This document shows positions 59,621 through 64,000 of a stretch of 64,000 bases of DNA, piece by piece. The notes beneath the pieces are model-generated. The model was not told the origin of the DNA, ran no database searches, and was given only the letters and a program-made list of their open reading frames with translations. The DNA is from JABFRZ01 sp964631945. GTDB lineage: Bacteria > Planctomycetota > UBA1135 > GCA-002686595. The position numbers and the translations under genes are program-made. Positions within the stretch are counted from its first letter, which is position 1, and the number at the start of each line of letters is the position of its first letter. Location of the stretch: NCBI GenBank assembly GCA_964631945.1, contig CAZWAY010000020.1:1-64000 (forward strand), in the 5' to 3' direction.

Positions 59621-61858
59621 ATGACGCGATCCCTCTCGAAGATCGTCCAGGCCGAGCGCAGCCGCGCGGCCCTGGCGATCACCACCATGATGCTGCTTTC
59701 CACCGCCGTCGCTGCGCAAGCGCAAGCGAAGGGCGGCCCCTCGAGCAACGGCTCCACGCCGACGAACACGACCACGACCATCGGTGGCCCGTCAACGACC
59801 ACCCTGGGGAGCCGGGGCGGAAGCCCGGGCACCAAGACGGGCACCGCCGGCGGCGGCACGGGCTCGGCTTCGACCACGGTTTCCGTGGACATGTCCCCGA
59901 AGAACAAGCTGCGCTTCCCCTACGGAGTCCAGTCCTTCGAGAAGAAGGAGAACATCCGCCTCGGCAACGACCTCAGCGTGCTGCCCGGCTGGCACTTCCA
60001 GACCACGCCGAGCATGGTGGACGCGATCATCACCGAGAACCCGAACGGGTTCACGCGCCCCGGTTCGCTCTCGCGGCGCTGGCTCGACATCGAAGACCTC
60101 GGCGGGGGCGCGACGGAAGGCTTCACGACGCCCACGATCCAGGCTCCGTCCCCCTGGAACTACGCGTGGTCGTTCGCGTTCCTGGTCGGGGCACCCCCGG
60201 CCTCCGGTTCCGAGGGCCCGGCGCTCGCGATCCAGCACTTCACCAACGCGGGCTTCCAGGACGCCTGGGGCGTGCGCCTGACCGACACGGGCGCGGAGCT
60301 GTTCGTGAACGGCAGCTGGGGCACGGCCCAAGTGGCCGAGCTGTTCCAGTACGTCGGCGCCACGGACGTCGGCACCTGGATCGACGTGCGCGTGGTCGCC
60401 AGCCTGCAGAAGGACCGGCTCGAGGCCTTCGTGAACGGGAACCTGGTGGCCAGCCTGCGCACGCGCAACCCGGCCACGACGGACGTCACCAAGCTGCGCT
60501 TCGCCTACCACGGCGGCGGCGCGGGCAACTCGACCTGGATGCAGCTCGACGACGTGGGCGTGGCCTTCCTCGGCCCCGTCTGCGAGGAGAGCCTCAACCT
60601 CACCTTCACGACCGAGGACGATCCCAGCCTCTTGCTCGTGAACGGTCAGGACATCTCCACTCCGCCCGAGTTCGGCAACAAGGTCGCGATCGGCGGCTCG
60701 GGCCCGAACCGCGGCGCGGCCATCTTCGACTCCTCGAACCCCGGCCCCAACAACCCCGGGCAGGACCTCGACCTGCTGGTCAACCAGGGCAACGTCCTGA
60801 TCCTGCAGAACGACGCCGCCACCAACCCGCCGGCGGTCGGCGGCATCTTCCCGCGCCCGAACGACGACGAGAACGGGGGCACGCTCCAGTTCGACTTCGT
60901 CCGGCCGCTGAAGGCACTCTCGATCGACCTGATCGACATCGACCTCCCCAACCAGGGCGTGACGCTCACGCTGACCGACTTCAGCGCGCTGACGCGGACC
61001 TACACGGTCCCGTCCGACTGGACCGGTGACCTCACCCTGGCCCAGCCGGGCGTCGGAACGCTCGACCTGACGACGCTGGCGCCCCAGCCGGGCTTCGCCT
61101 CGATCGCCACGGCGGTCGAGGATCCGGGCTTCGACGAGAACGCGGCGGTGGCGATGACGATCGAGCTCAGTGGCTCGGGCGCCGTCGACAACTTCAACGC
61201 GCTGATCCCGTGCGTGCTGCTCGACTTCACGAACCAGGACGACAAGACCCCGATCTTCCCGGGCACCCCGCTCGTGAACGGTCAGGACATCTCCACCCCG
61301 CCCGAGTTCGGGGTCGAGGTGGCGATCACCTCCGCCGGCCCGAACGCGGGCGCGGCCATCTTCGATTCGACTCCGGGCGGCCCGAACGATGGCGTCGGCA
61401 AGCCGGACAAGGACCTGCTCGTGGGTCTCGGGAACATCCTGTGCCTCCAGAACAACCTGGCCGCGGCGCAATCCGTGGCGGGCATCTTCAACGTGCCGAA
61501 CGACGACACGGAAGGTGGCACGGTGTTCTTCGACTTCCCGGGCGAAGTGCGGGTCAACATGATCGACCTGATCGACGTGGACGAAGAGGAATCGATCGGC
61601 GTGACCGTCACGCTGCTCGACAGTGGCGGCAAGACGCGCACCTACACCGCGCCTCCGTCCTGGACCGAGGACCTGCTCAACGACGGGCCCCCGGGCTTCC
61701 GCACGCTGGACCTGTCCACCCTCGCCCCGCAGCCCGGCTTCGCGGCCTCGGCCACGGGCGTCGAGATGGCCGGGTTCAACCCCAACAAGGTCATCAAGAT
61801 GACGGTCGATCTGGGCGGCGCCCAGGACATCGACAACATCTGCTTCTGCCCGCAGTAG
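59621..61858 (+). CDS. Secreted protein with concanavalin-like domain and tandem 212-residue repeats
   Basis: 745 residues from ATG 59621, preceded by GGAGGA. A long signal peptide (LAITTMMLLSTAVAAQAQAK) leads into a Thr/Gly/Ser-rich linker. A lectin-like or LamG-like domain covers about 100-310 (FVNGSWGTAQVAELFQYVGA; STWMQLDDVGVAFLGPVC). Two tandem domains of about 212 residues follow, each opening with LVNGQDISTPPEFG and closing with LAPQPGFA... then a D(N)F/IC end. The repeat is recent enough that 40 bases around 60635 and 61271 differ at only one position. No enzyme motif. Probable exoprotein or surface protein, unknown ligand. Confidence 0.72.
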   Translation: MTRSLSKIVQAERSRAALAITTMMLLSTAVAAQAQAKGGPSSNGSTPTNTTTTIGGPSTTTLGSRGGSPGTKTGTAGGGTGSASTTVSVDMSPKNKLRFPYGVQSFEKKENIRLGNDLSVLPGWHFQTTPSMVDAIITENPNGFTRPGSLSRRWLDIEDLGGGATEGFTTPTIQAPSPWNYAWSFAFLVGAPPASGSEGPALAIQHFTNAGFQDAWGVRLTDTGAELFVNGSWGTAQVAELFQYVGATDVGTWIDVRVVASLQKDRLEAFVNGNLVASLRTRNPATTDVTKLRFAYHGGGAGNSTWMQLDDVGVAFLGPVCEESLNLTFTTEDDPSLLLVNGQDISTPPEFGNKVAIGGSGPNRGAAIFDSSNPGPNNPGQDLDLLVNQGNVLILQNDAATNPPAVGGIFPRPNDDENGGTLQFDFVRPLKALSIDLIDIDLPNQGVTLTLTDFSALTRTYTVPSDWTGDLTLAQPGVGTLDLTTLAPQPGFASIATAVEDPGFDENAAVAMTIELSGSGAVDNFNALIPCVLLDFTNQDDKTPIFPGTPLVNGQDISTPPEFGVEVAITSAGPNAGAAIFDSTPGGPNDGVGKPDKDLLVGLGNILCLQNNLAAAQSVAGIFNVPNDDTEGGTVFFDFPGEVRVNMIDLIDVDEEESIGVTVTLLDSGGKTRTYTAPPSWTEDLLNDGPPGFRTLDLSTLAPQPGFAASATGVEMAGFNPNKVIKMTVDLGGAQDIDNICFCPQ

Positions 61859-61878
61859 CAGAGCCTGGCTAGAACGCG

Positions 61879-61912
61879 GCGAGGCCGGGGAGCGCGAGCT
61901 TCCCGGCCTCGC
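61879..61912 (+). terminator. Strong hairpin with GNRA loop after the 745-residue gene
   Basis: GCGAGGCCGGGGAGC pairs with GCTTCCCGGCCTCGC (15 bp, one G-U) around a GCGA tetraloop, 21 bases past the stop and followed by TCGCATTT. A likely rho-independent or stabilising terminator. Confidence 0.75.
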
Positions 61913-62013
61913 TCGCATTTCGGGGGCTGGCTCCGGGCGTGAAGACTCGCTGCCGGACGGCGTTCCGACTGCGCGGCTCAAGACCGCGGGTCCGCGCGGC
62001 CCGAAAAGGGGGC

Positions 62014-64000
62014 ATGCGTGCCGCCCACCTCGTCGTCGCCGTTCGAATCCTGACGCTCGTCTGCCTCGCCACGGCCTGTGGTGGTGGCGGCGGCGGGGCC
62101 AGCGGTGGTGGCGGAGGGGGCGGCGGAGGGGGTGGTGGTGGCGGCGGCGGCGCGCTGCTCTCCGGCGCGAACAGCGATGCCTTCCTGGGCGTCGATCCGA
62201 CCGACGGCACGACGGCGCGCCGCACCGGCACGGGCCTGATCGGCTTCCGCTCGGTGCGCGGCCTGGCCTACGACACGAGCCGCGCCGTGTTCTTCGGGGT
62301 CGAGCTCGACACCCACGAACTGATCACCATCGATCGCCTGACGGGAGCCTGCACGGTGGTCGGACCGCTGGGCTTCCTGGGCGTCGGCTCGCTCGCGTTC
62401 GACGCCACCACGGGCTTCCTGTTCGGAGTGGACGACTTCACGGACCAGCTCGTGCGCATCGACCCGCTCACCGGCGCGGGCACCGCGTTGGGCGTGATCC
62501 CGTTCACCAGCACCGGCGGCCTGGCGTTCCAGCCCGGCACGGGCGCGCTGTTCAGCACCGATCTGCTGGGTGACCAGCTGCTGGCCATCGACAAGAGCAA
62601 CGGTTCCGCCAGCGCGATCGGCGCGCTCGGCTTCGGCTTCGTCTACGGCCTCACCTTCCAGCCCTCGACCGGCATCCTCTACGCCACCGATCTCTCCGGT
62701 GACGTGCTACTCACGGTGAACCCCGTGACCGGCGCGGGGACGGTCGTCGGCATCCTGGGGTTCAACGAGGTGCGTGGGCTCACCTTCCGCTCGGGCGTGC
62801 TCTACGGCATCGACACGTTCACCTCCCAGCTCATCACGATCAACCGCAGCACCGGGCAGGGCACGGCGCTCGTGCCGCTGGGATTCACCAACGTGCGCGG
62901 ACTCGCCGTGCAGCCGGGCACGGGTGCGCTGTTCGGCGCGGACGCCTTCAGCGATCGCCTCGTCCGTATCGACGCGCTGACGGGCCTGGCCTCCTCGGTG
63001 GGCGCGTCGGGCTTCTTCGACCTGCGCGGGATGGCCTTCGACGACGCCGGCACGCTGTACGCGACCGACGTCTTCAGCGACCAGCTCGTCACGCTCGACC
63101 CGCTGACCGGCAGCGGCACGGCGATCGGCTCGCTCGGCTTCTTCGGCGTGCTCGGCCTGGCCTTCGATCCGACCACCGACACGCTCTACGGCAGCGACGA
63201 GAGCCTGGACCAGCTGCTGGTCATCGATCGCCTCACCGGTCAGGGCACGGTCGTGGGCCCGCTCGGCTTCCCGCAGGTGCACGCGCTCGCCTACGACCCC
63301 GTGGCGAACGTCCTGTACGGCTCGAGCGGGACCGAGCTGCTGGTCATCGATCGCTCCACGGGCCAGGCCACCTCCGTGGCGACGTTCGGGCTCGGGCCCG
63401 TGGTCGCGCTGGCCTGCACCAGCACCGGCGCGATCTTCGGGAGCACCGGCACGCGTCTGGTCGCGATCGACGAGGCCAGTGGCAGCGCCTCCACCATCGC
63501 CGACCTCGGCGTCTTCGACATCGAGGGTCTGGCCTACGATCCGCTGAGCGGACTCCTGTACGCCAGCGACACGGCCGCGGACCAGCTGCTCTCGATCAAT
63601 CCGAGCACGGGCCGCGCCACGACCATCGGCCCGCTCGGCTTCGGCTTCGTGGCGGGGCTCGCCTACGACCCGGGCTCGGGCACGCTGTACGGCACCGACG
63701 TGCTGACCGACCAGCTGCTGACGATCGATCGCGTGACCGGCCAGGCGACGGCGGTCGGCGCACTGGGCTTCTTCGACGTGCAGGGCCTGGCCTTCGACGA
63801 GGTCTCGGGGCTGCTGTACGGGAGCGACGTGAACACCGACCGGCTGATCGTGATCGACGTGCTGACCGGCCAGGGCACCGCGCTCGGGCCGCTGGGCTTC
63901 CCGGACGTCGAGGGCCTGACGTTCGAGTCCGGGACGGGCATCCTGTTCGGAACCGACGGGCAGACGCTGCAGCTGATCACGATCGATCCCCTGACCGGCG
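62014..64000 (+). CDS. Poly-Gly lipoprotein with 14+ propeller-type repeats, 3' truncated
   Basis: The frame opens at ATG 62014 and runs past the window end (662 codons seen). The leader VRILTLVCLATACGGGG gives a lipobox with Cys at 22, followed by a glycine-only linker of about 25 residues with one Ala-Ser. From about residue 78, fourteen repeats of 40-43 residues follow. The consensus is GLAFDP.TG.LYG.D, then DQL..ID..TG.GT.VG.LGF. Each gives a four-strand blade, so fourteen would make two seven-bladed propellers. It is close in style to YVTN/NHL-like or DUF4394-like propellers. Surface location is inferred from the lipobox. Repeats 5, 7, 9 and 10 are short by 2-3 residues. Confidence 0.8.
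   Translation, partial: MRAAHLVVAVRILTLVCLATACGGGGGGASGGGGGGGGGGGGGGGGALLSGANSDAFLGVDPTDGTTARRTGTGLIGFRSVRGLAYDTSRAVFFGVELDTHELITIDRLTGACTVVGPLGFLGVGSLAFDATTGFLFGVDDFTDQLVRIDPLTGAGTALGVIPFTSTGGLAFQPGTGALFSTDLLGDQLLAIDKSNGSASAIGALGFGFVYGLTFQPSTGILYATDLSGDVLLTVNPVTGAGTVVGILGFNEVRGLTFRSGVLYGIDTFTSQLITINRSTGQGTALVPLGFTNVRGLAVQPGTGALFGADAFSDRLVRIDALTGLASSVGASGFFDLRGMAFDDAGTLYATDVFSDQLVTLDPLTGSGTAIGSLGFFGVLGLAFDPTTDTLYGSDESLDQLLVIDRLTGQGTVVGPLGFPQVHALAYDPVANVLYGSSGTELLVIDRSTGQATSVATFGLGPVVALACTSTGAIFGSTGTRLVAIDEASGSASTIADLGVFDIEGLAYDPLSGLLYASDTAADQLLSINPSTGRATTIGPLGFGFVAGLAYDPGSGTLYGTDVLTDQLLTIDRVTGQATAVGALGFFDVQGLAFDEVSGLLYGSDVNTDRLIVIDVLTGQGTALGPLGFPDVEGLTFESGTGILFGTDGQTLQLITIDPLTG

Noticed and set aside
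62260..64000. Regularly spaced repeats that could suggest a CRISPR or minisatellite array
   Set aside because: The repeats are 120-130 bp, in frame, and code for a conserved blade motif with diverged DNA. There are no spacers or palindromic repeats.

Overview
This 64 kb window comes from a very GC-rich bacterial chromosome. The gene content points to a planctomycete, probably one of the high-GC uncultured or recently cultured lineages. Indicators are a DUF1080 / PVC-type dehydrogenase / cytochrome c fusion, a ThuA-DUF1080 protein, a Gfo/Idh/MocA oxidoreductase with a twin-arginine leader, several sulfatase-superfamily proteins, and many secreted proteins of unknown function. The assignment is an inference from families, not from a marker gene. 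No rRNA, CRISPR array or phage genes were seen. One tRNA (Lys, anticodon CTT) lies at 36914-36986.

Layout. 1-3.8 kb: a truncated carboxypeptidase-regulatory-repeat protein, a membrane protein, a YkgJ-type Cys-cluster protein and a BNR/sialidase-like exoprotein. 3.8-4.9 kb: a lower-GC cassette of two small secreted proteins between 29-bp direct repeats. One of the two genes is broken by a 17-bp tandem duplication and has a G10 tract in its putative promoter. 4.9-13.3 kb: the PVC cytochrome fusion, an SGNH-type protein, small membrane and regulatory-type proteins, Gfo/Idh/MocA and bacterioferritin. 13.4-25 kb: a FemAB/CelD-like acyltransferase, a Rieske-flavodoxin fusion, a sodium:solute symporter, an aquaporin-arsenate reductase pair, a stand-alone asparagine-synthase domain, ThuA-DUF1080, a lysyl-endopeptidase-like protease and two MITE-like hairpin elements bounded by CTAG.

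23.8-35.7 kb is one minus-strand TonB system: beta-helix exoprotein, helical-repeat protein, TonB-dependent receptor, DUF3450, TtpC-like ExbB, ExbB, ExbD, TonB and a TPR lipoprotein. The genes from DUF3450 onward are tightly packed. 36-41 kb holds the tRNA, a DUF5060-type glycoside-hydrolase-like exoprotein and an ATP-grasp enzyme. 41.4-47.6 kb is an acyl-CoA catabolism cluster (SDR, RidA, enoyl-CoA hydratase, acyl-CoA dehydrogenase, [2Fe-2S] ferredoxin, PaaA/PaaC-like protein) divergent from an Old Yellow Enzyme homologue. 47.6-59 kb has a sulfatase, RecQ, an AbgT-family transporter, an FAD-dependent oxidoreductase, two alkaline-phosphatase-superfamily proteins with non-sulfatase active sites and an HMA-like lipoprotein. 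59.6-64 kb has two large secreted repeat proteins; the last, with at least fourteen 43-residue propeller-type repeats, runs off the end.

The least ordinary items are the phase-variable-looking cassette at 3.8-4.9 kb, the two CTAG-bounded hairpin elements that each end in a neighbouring gene's TAG stop, and the complete TonB2-like locus with its two associated exoproteins. All coordinates and motifs were read by eye; no database search was possible.
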